This document shows positions 14,550-22,051 of a stretch of 64,000 bases of DNA, one piece after another (position 1 is the first letter of the stretch; the number at the start of each line of letters is the position of its first letter). The notes beneath the pieces are model-generated. The model worked only from the letters and a program-made list of their open reading frames with translations, made no database searches and was not told where the DNA came from. Origin of the DNA: Hydrogenibacillus schlegelii (lineage in GTDB: Bacteria; Bacillota; Bacilli; Thermicanales; DSM-22653); NCBI RefSeq assembly GCF_001653195.1, contig NZ_JXBB01000023.1, positions 62,001-126,000 of the forward strand, read 5' to 3'. The position numbers were made by a program, and so were the translations under genes.

Positions 14550-16442
14550 ATGTACGAAGCCGGGCGGTACGACGTCATCGTCGTCGGCGCCGGGCACGCC
14601 GGAAGCGAGGCGGCTTTGGCGGCGGCGCGGCTCGGGGCGAGGACGCTCGTTCTCGCCGTCAGCCTCGATCATGTCGCGTTCATGTTCTGCAACCCGTCGA
14701 TCGGCGGACCGGCCAAGGGGCAGGTCGTCCGGGAGATCGACGCGTTGGGCGGCGAGATGGGAAAAAACATCGATGCGACCTACGTTCAGATCCGGATGCT
14801 CAACGTCGGCAAGGGGCCGGCGGTGCGGGCGCTCCGGGCGCAGGCGGATAAGTTCGCCTACAGCCGGCGGATGAAGGCGGTCTTGGAGGGGACCCCGGGG
14901 CTTTTGCTCCGGCAGGCGATGGTGACGGACCTTCTCGTCGAGAAGGGGCGCGTGCACGGGGTCGTCACCGAGACCGGGGCGGTCTACCGGGCGCCGGCGG
15001 TCGTCTTGACGACCGGGACGTACCTTCGGGGCCGGGTTCACATCGGGGAGCTGTCGTTTCCTTCGGGGCCAAATCACACCCGGCCGGCCGAGGCGTTGGG
15101 CGCTCGGCTCGAGGCCCTCGGCTTTCATCTGCTCCGCTTCAAGACCGGGACCCCGCCTCGGATCGACGGAAAGACGATCGACGTCTCCCGGATGGAGGAG
15201 CAGCCCGGCGATCCGGAGCCCAACTTTTTTTCGTACGAAACCGAGGGGCCGCTTCCGGAGCCTCAGCTTTCTTGCTGGCTCACCTACACGACGCCGGAGA
15301 CGCACGAACTGATCGCGGCCAACCTCGGCCGGTCGGCGATGTTCTCCGGGGCGATCGAGGCGGTGGGCCCCCGGTATTGCCCGTCGATCGAGGATAAGAT
15401 CGTCCGCTTCCACGACAAGCCGCGCCATCAGGTGTTTTTGGAGCCGGAAGGCCGGCAGACCGACGAGGTGTACGTTCAGGGGCTCTACACGAGCCTGCCG
15501 GAGGACGTCCAGGTCGCGATGCTCCGGACGATTCCGGGCCTCGAACGGGCGGAGATGATGCGGCCCGGCTACGCGATCGAATACGACGTCATCGATCCGA
15601 CGGAGCTCTGGCCGAGCCTCATGACGAAGCGGATCGAGGGGCTGTTTACCGCCGGGCAGCTGAACGGCACCTCGGGCTACGAAGAGGCGGCGGGGCAAGG
15701 GCTCATCGCCGGCATCAACGCCGCCCGATACGTCGCCGGCAAGGAACCGGTCGTCCTTCGGCGGGACGAGGCGTACATCGGCGTCATGATCGACGACCTC
15801 GTCACCCGGGGCGTCGACGAGCCGTACCGGCTGCTTTCGTCCCGGGCGGAGTACCGGCTGCTTCTTAGGCACGACAACGCCGACCGGCGGCTTTTGCCGA
15901 TCGGCTACGCCGTCGGCCTCATCGGGGAGGCGCGGTACCGGCGCTTTCAGGAAAAAGTGCGGCGGATCGAAGCGGAAAGGCGGCGCCTCGAGGAGACGCG
16001 CCTTCGCCCCGACGCCGAAACGAATCGGCGCCTCGAGGCGGTCGGCCTCGGGCCGCTTCAGGGGCCGGCAACGCTCGCGGAGCTCCTCCGGCGGCCGGAG
16101 GTGACGTATGCGGCCCTCGCGTCGGCCTTCCCGCCGGATGCGCCGGTGCCGCCGGAAGTCGCCGAGGCGGTCGAGATCGACGTGAAGTACGAAGGGTACA
16201 TCAAGAAAATGCTGGCCGAGGTGGAGCGGATGAAGCGCCTTGAGCACAAGCGCCTCTCCCCGTCTTTCGACTACGGGGCGGTCTACGGCCTCTCGCGCGA
16301 AGGCCGGGAGAAGCTCGAGCGCATCCGCCCGCTCACCGTCGGTCAGGCGGCCCGCATTCCTGGCGTCAAGCCGTCGGACATCGCCGCGCTCCTCGTTCAT
16401 CTCGAAGGGCGTCGGCCGGTCGAGGTCGCCGGCGATGGTTGA
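14550..16442 (+). CDS. mnmG: tRNA uridine-5-carboxymethylaminomethyl modification enzyme MnmG
   Basis: MnmG is the FAD-dependent partner of MnmE in wobble uridine modification. The 630-residue protein begins with a Rossmann FAD motif ([18 protein letters not shown]). It contains [20 protein letters not shown] and [11 protein letters not shown], and has the family motif [17 protein letters not shown]. The C-terminal helical MnmE- and tRNA-binding domain ([11 protein letters not shown]) is complete. ATG 14550 is preceded by ggaaagggggga. rsmG overlaps its end by 8 bases. Confidence 0.97.
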   Translation: MYEAGRYDVIVVGAGHAGSEAALAAARLGARTLVLAVSLDHVAFMFCNPSIGGPAKGQVVREIDALGGEMGKNIDATYVQIRMLNVGKGPAVRALRAQADKFAYSRRMKAVLEGTPGLLLRQAMVTDLLVEKGRVHGVVTETGAVYRAPAVVLTTGTYLRGRVHIGELSFPSGPNHTRPAEALGARLEALGFHLLRFKTGTPPRIDGKTIDVSRMEEQPGDPEPNFFSYETEGPLPEPQLSCWLTYTTPETHELIAANLGRSAMFSGAIEAVGPRYCPSIEDKIVRFHDKPRHQVFLEPEGRQTDEVYVQGLYTSLPEDVQVAMLRTIPGLERAEMMRPGYAIEYDVIDPTELWPSLMTKRIEGLFTAGQLNGTSGYEEAAGQGLIAGINAARYVAGKEPVVLRRDEAYIGVMIDDLVTRGVDEPYRLLSSRAEYRLLLRHDNADRRLLPIGYAVGLIGEARYRRFQEKVRRIEAERRRLEETRLRPDAETNRRLEAVGLGPLQGPATLAELLRRPEVTYAALASAFPPDAPVPPEVAEAVEIDVKYEGYIKKMLAEVERMKRLEHKRLSPSFDYGAVYGLSREGREKLERIRPLTVGQAARIPGVKPSDIAALLVHLEGRRPVEVAGDG

Positions 16443-17145
16443 CATCTTCGCCGCGCTCGAAAACCGGGGGCTTCCGATCGACGCCGCGGCCCGGGCGCGC
16501 CTTGGCCGCTACATCGAACTCCTGCTCGCCTGGAATGAACGGATGAACCTCACGGCGATCACGGAGCCGGAGGCGATCTGGGTCAAGCACATCTACGACT
16601 CTCTGACCGTTTTCCTGTCGCCGCACGATCCGTCCCCGCGGTCGGTGATCGACGTCGGGACCGGCGCCGGTTTTCCGGGGCTTCCGATGAAGATCGTCCG
16701 CCCGGAGCTCTCCCTCGTCCTCCTCGACGCCCGAGAAAAACGCCTCCGGTTTCTCGAGGCGGTCGTCGCCGACCTCGGCCTTCAGGACGTGCGCCTCGTC
16801 CACGGTCGGGCCGAGGTCCTCGGCCGGGATCCGGCGTACCGGGACCGGTTCGATCTGGCCGTCGCCCGGGCGGTGGCGCCGCTTTCGGTGCTCGCTGAGC
16901 TCTTTTTGCCGTTCGTCCGGCCCGGCGGACTGGCGGTCGCCTGGAAGGGGGAGCGGGGCCGGGAGGAGCTTGCCGGCGCCGGGCGGGCGATCACCGCCCT
17001 CGGCGCCGAGGTGGCGGCGGTGGAACCGCTGGCGCTTCCCGGAGCCTACGGTTCGCGGGTCCTGCTCTGGTTTCGGAAGGTTCATCCGACGCCGGAGCGC
17101 TACCCCCGGCGTCCCGGCGAACCGGAACGCCGACCCCTCCGCTGA
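16435..17145 (+). CDS. rsmG: 16S rRNA (guanine-527-N7)-methyltransferase RsmG
   Basis: RsmG (GidB) methylates N7 of G527 in 16S rRNA using S-adenosylmethionine; its loss gives low-level streptomycin resistance. The 236-residue protein shows the SAM motif [17 protein letters not shown] near residue 70 and the following [15 protein letters not shown]. The RAVAPL motif is also present. ATG 16435 overlaps mnmG by 8 bases, indicating coupling. Its stop is directly followed by a parS site. Confidence 0.95.
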   Translation: MVDIFAALENRGLPIDAAARARLGRYIELLLAWNERMNLTAITEPEAIWVKHIYDSLTVFLSPHDPSPRSVIDVGTGAGFPGLPMKIVRPELSLVLLDAREKRLRFLEAVVADLGLQDVRLVHGRAEVLGRDPAYRDRFDLAVARAVAPLSVLAELFLPFVRPGGLAVAWKGERGREELAGAGRAITALGAEVAAVEPLALPGAYGSRVLLWFRKVHPTPERYPRRPGEPERRPLR

Positions 17146-17148
17146 CGA

Positions 17149-17164
17149 TGTTTCACGTGAAACA
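17149..17164 (+). promoter_or_regulatory. parS site (perfect palindrome)
   Basis: TGTTTCACGTGAAACA is a perfect 16-bp palindrome, one base from the B. subtilis parS consensus. It lies in the rsmG-noc gap, 4 bases after the rsmG stop. It should nucleate Spo0J (ParB) spreading near the origin. Confidence 0.93.
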
Positions 17165-17270
17165 GGAAGGATTTTAACCGCCGGCGGCGAATCTGTTGGG
17201 GGAGCGGATATCCGGCGCGACGGTCCGGCCGCTTTTGGGACGGCCGCGTTCGGGAAACGGAGGGGCGACG

Positions 17271-18104
17271 GTGAAAGGGTATGTCTCCAGATGGTTGGGC
17301 CTGGGGGGAGATGCCGACAAAGGGGAGGCGGTCGTCCGCCTGCCGGTGGATCGGATCGTGCCGAACCGCCATCAGCCCCGGCAGGTGTTTGACCCGGAGG
17401 CGATCGCCGAGCTCGCCCGGACGATCGCCGAACACGGCATCATTCAGCCGATCGTCGTCCGGCCTCTGGACGACGGCCGCTATGAGCTGATCGCCGGTGA
17501 GCGGCGGCTTCGGGCCGTTCAGGCCCTCGGGCAGGGGGACATTCCGGCGATCGTGCGGTCGCTGACGGACCTCGAGGCGGCGACCCTGGCCCTCATCGAA
17601 AACCTTCACCGGGAAAATCTGACGCCGATCGAAGAGGCCGAGGCGTACGCCCGCCTGATGGAGCTCCACGCCTTGACGCAGGAGGCCCTCGCCCAGCGCC
17701 TCGGCAAGGGTCAGTCGACGGTGGCCAACAAGCTCCGGCTCCTCGCCCTGCCGGAGTCGGTCAAAAGGGCGCTCCGGGAACGGAAGATCACGGAGCGGCA
17801 CGCCCGGGCGCTTCTTCCGCTCAAAGACGCGGCGGCGATCGAGGGGGTGCTTTCGCGGATTCTCGCCGAGGGGTGGACGGTCCAGCGGACGGAAGCGGAA
17901 GTGGCGCGGTTTTTGGGCGGACAAAATCAACAAAAACAAAAAAAGAAGCCGCATCTCCGCGGCGTGTCTCGGGACGTGCGCATCGCCCTCAACACGATCC
18001 GGCGGTCGATCGCCATGGTCCGGGAGGCGGGCATTCCCCTCGACGTGGACGAAGCGGATGAAGAGGGCGCGTATCGGGTGACGATCCGCATTCCGAAGGG
18101 ATGA
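17271..18104 (+). CDS. noc: Nucleoid occlusion protein Noc (ParB family)
   Basis: Noc is a ParB paralogue that binds its own sites and blocks division-septum assembly over the nucleoid at the membrane. The 277-residue protein has an N-terminal amphipathic stretch (MKGYVSRWLGLGG), typical of the membrane-targeting helix. The ParB/Srx CTPase motifs IAGERRLRAVQALG and IENLHRENLTPIEEAEAY follow, then the HTH LTQEALAQRLGKGQSTVANK. A Gln/Lys-rich linker near 17926-17950 precedes the C-terminal dimerisation domain. Its position upstream of soj-spo0J separates it from Spo0J. GTG 17271 is chosen because of the ggagggg ribosome site. Confidence 0.9.
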   Translation: MKGYVSRWLGLGGDADKGEAVVRLPVDRIVPNRHQPRQVFDPEAIAELARTIAEHGIIQPIVVRPLDDGRYELIAGERRLRAVQALGQGDIPAIVRSLTDLEAATLALIENLHRENLTPIEEAEAYARLMELHALTQEALAQRLGKGQSTVANKLRLLALPESVKRALRERKITERHARALLPLKDAAAIEGVLSRILAEGWTVQRTEAEVARFLGGQNQQKQKKKPHLRGVSRDVRIALNTIRRSIAMVREAGIPLDVDEADEEGAYRVTIRIPKG

Positions 18105-18143
18105 GGGCTTTTTTTTTCGCCGGCAGAAGGAAGGGTGACCCGC

Positions 18144-18920
18144 GTGGGGAAAATCATCGCCATCGCCAACCAAAAAGGGGGCGTCGGCAAGACGACGACG
18201 GCCGTCAACCTCGGGGCGGCCCTCGCCCTCCTGGGAAAGCGGGTGCTCCTCGTCGACATGGACCCTCAGGGCAACACGACGAGCGGCATCGGCGTGAGCA
18301 AGGCGGACGTCGTCTACGACGTCTACGATCTTTTGATCAACGATGTGCCCGCGGCAAACGTCGTCCGGCCGACCAACGTCCCGAACCTCGATCTGCTTCC
18401 GTCGACGATCCAGCTGGCCGGCGCGGAGATCGAACTCGTGCCGACGTTAAGCCGGGAGGTGCGCCTTCGGCGGGCTCTGGAGCCGATCCGATCGGCGTAC
18501 GATTTTATCCTCATCGACTGTCCGCCGTCGCTCGGGCTCTTGACGATCAACGCCCTCACCGCCGCCGATTCCGTCCTCATCCCGATCCAGGCGGAGTACT
18601 ACGCCCTCGAAGGCTTGAGCCAGCTTCTCAACACGATCCGCCTCGTGCAAAAACACCTGAACGGGGCGCTCACGATCGAAGGGGTGCTGCTTACGATGTA
18701 CGACGCCCGGACGAACTTGAGCCTCCAGGTGGCGGAAGAAGTGAAAAAGTATTTTAAGGACAAAGTCTACCGGGCCATCATTCCGCGAAACGTCCGCCTG
18801 AGCGAGGCGCCAAGCCACGGCCAGGCCGTCGTCACCTACGATCCGAAGTCCCGGGGCGCCGATCTGTACATGGAGCTGGCCCGGGAAGTGCTCGGCATCG
18901 AAAAGGCGGCCGAAGCGTAG
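18144..18920 (+). CDS. soj: Chromosome partitioning ATPase Soj (ParA)
   Basis: ParA-type ATPase that works with Spo0J/parS in origin segregation and regulates DnaA in Bacillus. The 258-residue protein starts MGKIIAIANQKGGVGKTTTA, with the deviant Walker A at residues 11-18 and the signature lysine Lys11. DMDPQGNTTSG and LIDCPPSLGLLTINAL follow. It has no long N-terminal extension, so it is the chromosomal type. GTG 18144 is preferred over GTG 18135, which overlaps the gaaggaag ribosome site. Confidence 0.96.
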   Translation: MGKIIAIANQKGGVGKTTTAVNLGAALALLGKRVLLVDMDPQGNTTSGIGVSKADVVYDVYDLLINDVPAANVVRPTNVPNLDLLPSTIQLAGAEIELVPTLSREVRLRRALEPIRSAYDFILIDCPPSLGLLTINALTAADSVLIPIQAEYYALEGLSQLLNTIRLVQKHLNGALTIEGVLLTMYDARTNLSLQVAEEVKKYFKDKVYRAIIPRNVRLSEAPSHGQAVVTYDPKSRGADLYMELAREVLGIEKAAEA

Positions 18921-18937
18921 CCCGAGGAGGGGAGACG

Positions 18938-19813
18938 ATGGCCAAAAAAGGCGGCCTCGGGCGGGGGCTCGATGCCCTCATCCCGGGTCTTTCGATTTCC
19001 GACGACGACCGCATTCAGGAGATCCCCCTCGCCGACCTCCGGCCGAACCCGTACCAGCCGCGGAAGACGTTCGATCCGGAGGCGCTCAAGGAGCTCGCCG
19101 AGTCGATCCGGACCCACGGCGTCCTCACGCCGATCCTCGTCCGGCGGGCGGTGCACGGCTATGAGATCATCGCCGGCGAGCGGCGCGTCCGGGCGGCGGA
19201 GATGGCCGGCCTGAAGACCGTTCCGGCCGTCGAGCGGAAAATGTCCGATGCCGAAATGATGGAAGTCGCCCTGATCGAAAACATCCAGCGGGAGGACTTA
19301 AACCCGCTGGAGATTGCCGAGGCGTACCGGGCGGTCATGGAACGGTTCGCCCTGACGCAGGAAGAGCTGGCCCGCCGGATGGGGAAAAGCCGCTCTCAGG
19401 TGGCCAACACCTTGCGCCTTCTCACCCTCCCGGAGGAAGTCCGGGCGTATGTTTCACGTGGAACATTGACCATGGGGCATGCGAAGATCCTCGCCGGCGT
19501 CGCCGACGAGCGTCGGCTCGTCGCCGTCGCCCGACAGGCGGCGGAAGAAGGATGGAGCGTCCGCAAGCTTGAAGAAGCGCTCCGGGCCGCCCGGCCGAAA
19601 CCGGCGGCCGGGCGGCCGGCGCGATCGGACCGATCGCCGGAGGCGGCCCGCCGGCGGGCGCTCGAAAGCCGGCTCAGGGAGCGCTTCGGTACGCCGGTGA
19701 CGATCCGCGGGGAAAAAAGGGGCCGGATCGAGATCGCCTTCGTCGATGAGGAGGATCTCCGGCGGCTCGTCGATCTCCTCCTCGGGCCGGAAGCGGCCGC
19801 GGAGGTCCCATGA
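18938..19813 (+). CDS. spo0J: Chromosome partitioning protein Spo0J (ParB)
   Basis: Spo0J binds parS, spreads as a CTP-dependent clamp, loads SMC condensin and stimulates Soj. The 291-residue protein has the N-terminal Soj-activating peptide MAKKGGLGRGLDALIPG. The CTP-binding motif AGERRVRAAEMAG (about residues 79-91) and IENIQREDLNPLEIAEAY follow. The HTH is LTQEELARRMGKSRSQVANT, and a C-terminal dimer domain closes the protein. A parS site lies inside the coding sequence at 19450-19465. ATG 18938 has a gaggagggga Shine-Dalgarno. The stop overlaps the next gene by 4 bases. Confidence 0.96.
   Translation: MAKKGGLGRGLDALIPGLSISDDDRIQEIPLADLRPNPYQPRKTFDPEALKELAESIRTHGVLTPILVRRAVHGYEIIAGERRVRAAEMAGLKTVPAVERKMSDAEMMEVALIENIQREDLNPLEIAEAYRAVMERFALTQEELARRMGKSRSQVANTLRLLTLPEEVRAYVSRGTLTMGHAKILAGVADERRLVAVARQAAEEGWSVRKLEEALRAARPKPAAGRPARSDRSPEAARRRALESRLRERFGTPVTIRGEKRGRIEIAFVDEEDLRRLVDLLLGPEAAAEVP
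19450..19465 (+). promoter_or_regulatory. parS site inside spo0J
   Basis: TGTTTCACGTGGAACA is the reverse complement of the exact B. subtilis parS consensus. It encodes part of VSRGTL in Spo0J. A parS inside spo0J is also known in B. subtilis. Confidence 0.95.
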
Positions 19814-20511
19814 TCCTCGCCGGCACGTTGGTCAACGGGCTGGCGATCGTCGCCGGCACGCTGATCGGCCTCGCCGTCGGTCGCGCGGTGGCGCCGCTTC
19901 GGGACGCGATCTTTCAGACCCTCGGCCTGGCGGTCGTCGTGATCGGCCTGAAGATGGCCCTCGCCGGCGACGACGTCCTCGGCATGACGGCGAGCCTCGC
20001 CGCCGGGGCGGCCGTCGGCCGGTGGGCGGACCTCGAAGGGCGGCTGAACCGTTGCTCCGAACGGCTCACCGCCCGTTTCGGCGGCGGGTCCCGGACGGCG
20101 GAAGGGTTTCTGGCGGCGACGCTTCTTTTCGGCGTCGGCTCGATGAGCATCCTCGGCGCCCTTCAGAGCGGGCTGGAACACGATCACCGCTTGCTTTACC
20201 TGAAGGCGCTCCTCGACGGGGTGACGTCGGTCCTCTTCGCCGGGACGTTCGGCGCCGGGGTGGCCCTTTCGGCGGCGCCGATCGTCCTCTTCCAGGGATC
20301 GATCGCCCTCACCGCCGGCGGCATCACCGCCCTCGTCCCGGAAGCGTCCCTGACGGCAGCGATCGACCTCATCGGCGCCACCGGCGGTGTCCTCATCGCC
20401 GCGATCGGCCTCAACATGATCGGCCTGGGCCGTTTCCGCGTCGCGGACCTTTTGCCGGCGGTCGCCTTTGCCGCTCTCTGGGCCGGAAGCGGGATCCATC
20501 TCGCGCTCTGA
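19810..20511 (+). CDS. DUF554 family membrane protein
   Basis: The 233-residue polytopic protein belongs to the DUF554 (YdfK/YqgA-like) family of unknown function. It begins MILAGTLVNGLAIVAGTLIG and has about six to seven hydrophobic segments. Conserved glycine-rich motifs include FGVGSMSILGALQSGLEHDH, LLYLKALLDGVTS and FQGSIALTAGG. Its ATG overlaps the spo0J stop by 4 bases, so it is translationally coupled to the segregation genes. In B. subtilis this position is followed by the spore gene yyaC, as here. Confidence 0.88.
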   Translation: MILAGTLVNGLAIVAGTLIGLAVGRAVAPLRDAIFQTLGLAVVVIGLKMALAGDDVLGMTASLAAGAAVGRWADLEGRLNRCSERLTARFGGGSRTAEGFLAATLLFGVGSMSILGALQSGLEHDHRLLYLKALLDGVTSVLFAGTFGAGVALSAAPIVLFQGSIALTAGGITALVPEASLTAAIDLIGATGGVLIAAIGLNMIGLGRFRVADLLPAVAFAALWAGSGIHLAL

Positions 20512-21084
20512 TCAGCCGGTCGCCCGGTCGCCGGAGGCGTCTTCGGCCTCGGGCCACGGCAGGACCGTGCGGAGCCAGGCGCCGTGGATCGCTTGGGCCG
20601 CCGCTTCCGCCAGGCGCCAGACGAGGGAGAGGCGGGTGTTTTGCAGCACCCAAAACGGCATCCAGCCGGCCGGCCCGACGATGCCGACGAGGTGGGCGTC
20701 GCCGACCGGGGCGAGGGCTTTGTTCACGCCCCGGCCCGGGTAAACCGGCCCCGGGCCGACGGAGAGCGCCCCGACGTCGTCCGGATTTCCGAGGGAGGCG
20801 TCGACGGCGAACAGCCGGGCGCCGGGATGATGCCGGCGGATCGCCCGAAGGGCGTCGTCGAGGTTGACGGCGTGGATCGTCTCTTCCAGCGTGCCGTAGA
20901 CGGGCGCCGGGAAGCCCCGGGCCCGGAGAAACCGCCCGACGAGCGGGCCGAAGCTGTCGCCGGTGGACCGATCGCTGCCGATGCAGAGGAAGACCCACGG
21001 ACCGTCGGCCCCCTGAAGCACTTCGGCGATCGCGGCTTCCAGGCGGCTCCGCCCACCGGGTCGGTCGGGATGGATGGCGGGCAC
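20512..21084 (-). CDS. yyaC: YyaC-type sporulation protein (DUF1256, GPR-like putative protease)
   Basis: A 190-residue protein of the YyaC family, related to the spore protease GPR and linked with sporulation in Bacillus (SigF-dependent there). Recognisable motifs are WVFLCIGSDRSTGDSFGPLV and YGTLEETIHAVNL. The motif FAVDASLGNPDDVG is followed by GRGVNKALAPVGD. The start is GTG 21084, with aaaggagg in front. An upstream ATG at 21126 lacks a ribosome site. The gene abuts DUF554 stop to stop and diverges from plsC. The sequence shows family membership; the protease role is not proven for this family. Confidence 0.9.
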   Translation of the reverse strand: MPAIHPDRPGGRSRLEAAIAEVLQGADGPWVFLCIGSDRSTGDSFGPLVGRFLRARGFPAPVYGTLEETIHAVNLDDALRAIRRHHPGARLFAVDASLGNPDDVGALSVGPGPVYPGRGVNKALAPVGDAHLVGIVGPAGWMPFWVLQNTRLSLVWRLAEAAAQAIHGAWLRTVLPWPEAEDASGDRATG

Positions 21085-21127
21085 GGCTCGGCCTCCTTTT
21101 ATCCGCCCCGCGGCGCATGGTATCATC

Positions 21128-21157
21128 TAGTATAGCGACGGCCGGGCGTCGGCATAC
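21128..21157 (-). promoter_or_regulatory. Candidate forespore (SigG/SigF-like) promoter for yyaC
   Basis: On the minus strand GTATG (21157-21153), one base and then 17 bases precede TATACTA. This resembles the SigG pattern (TGAATA, 17-18, CATACTA) better than SigA. The same spacing and similar elements occur before the pbpG-like gene at 57894-57922. Confidence 0.4.
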
Positions 21158-21183
21158 GCCCGGCGTGGAAAGCGGGGAGGGCC

Positions 21184-21855
21184 ATGCTGTACGTTCTCCT
21201 CAAACCGATCGCCGTCGGGCTCATCAAACTGTATCACCGGGTGGAAGTCTACGGCCGCGAGCACGTCGACCCGAAGCGCCCCCACATCGTCGTAAGCAAC
21301 CACGTGAGCAATCTCGACCCGATTTACCTCGCGGCCTTCTACCCGCGGCCGCTTTCTTTCATGGCCAAAAAAGAGCTGTTCCAAAACCCGTGGCTCGCCT
21401 GGCTCATCCGCGCCCTGGGGGCCTTTCCCGTCGATCGGGCCGGCCGGGATCTGACGGCCATTCGGACGGCGCTTCGCCGCCTGAAGGAGGGGCGGTCGAT
21501 CGGCCTCTTTCCGGAGGGGACCCGCTCCCGCTCGTTTGCCGAGTCGGCGTTCAAAGAGGGGGCGGCGTACTTTTCCATCAAAAGCGGCGTCCCGGTGCTG
21601 CCGGCGGCCCTTTTCGGCACCGGCGAAGCGATGCCGAAGGGGAAGCGGGGGATCCGGCCGGCCAAGGTGCGGATCGTCTTCGGGTCGCCGCTTCTCCCCC
21701 GGCCGGGCGAGGCGCCGGCGGCGTTCGCCGAGCGGATCAAGGCGGCGCTTCAGGCGCTCCTTCAGGACGGCGCCGCCCGAGGGTGGAAGAGCTATCCGGA
21801 AGAAGGTCGGGAGGCGCCGTCCGGAGGGGGGACGCGGGATGCGGAAGGACTATGA
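21184..21855 (+). CDS. plsC: 1-acyl-sn-glycerol-3-phosphate acyltransferase
   Basis: PlsC acylates lysophosphatidic acid to phosphatidic acid at the membrane. The 223-residue protein starts with a hydrophobic helix (MLYVLLKPIAVGLIKLY). It carries the acyltransferase box I NHVSNLDP (HX4D), box II region GAFPVDRAGRD and box III FPEGTRSRS. Box IV lies around GVPVLPAALFGTG. The last 30 residues are low complexity and overlap yyzM by 17 bases. ATG 21184 follows ggggagggcc. A role in phospholipid synthesis is well supported; acyl-donor specificity cannot be read. Confidence 0.93.
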   Translation: MLYVLLKPIAVGLIKLYHRVEVYGREHVDPKRPHIVVSNHVSNLDPIYLAAFYPRPLSFMAKKELFQNPWLAWLIRALGAFPVDRAGRDLTAIRTALRRLKEGRSIGLFPEGTRSRSFAESAFKEGAAYFSIKSGVPVLPAALFGTGEAMPKGKRGIRPAKVRIVFGSPLLPRPGEAPAAFAERIKAALQALLQDGAARGWKSYPEEGREAPSGGGTRDAEGL

Positions 21856-22039
21856 CCTGGGCGACGTCGTCGAGCTCAAAAAGCCCCACCCGTGCGGGAC
21901 GAACGCCTGGACGATCGTCCGGATGGGGATGGACATCCGCCTGAAGTGCACCGGATGCGGTGCGACGGTCTTGTTCGTCCGCTCGGAATTCGAGCGCCGG
22001 CTCCGGCGCGTCCTCAAAAAGGCGACGCCCGGCGCGTGA
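21839..22039 (+). CDS. yyzM: DUF951 family small protein
   Basis: A 66-residue protein of the DUF951 family, with the family pattern of an HPCG motif, W, RMGMDIRLKC and GC (Cys19, Cys37, Cys40). The cysteines could bind a metal, but this is inference. ATG 21839 is preceded by ggaggggg. It overlaps plsC and is followed by the oxidoreductase and ychF. In B. subtilis yyzM also precedes ychF (yyaF), so the position is conserved except for the inserted oxidoreductase. Function unknown. Confidence 0.92.
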   Translation: MRKDYDLGDVVELKKPHPCGTNAWTIVRMGMDIRLKCTGCGATVLFVRSEFERRLRRVLKKATPGA

Positions 22040-22051
22040 GGGAGCGATGCG

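Noticed and set aside
13467-16445. A 992-codon minus-strand open frame opposite mnmE and mnmG
   Set aside because: It is the antisense of conserved genes with Arg/Pro-rich shadow composition, no ribosome site and no domain.
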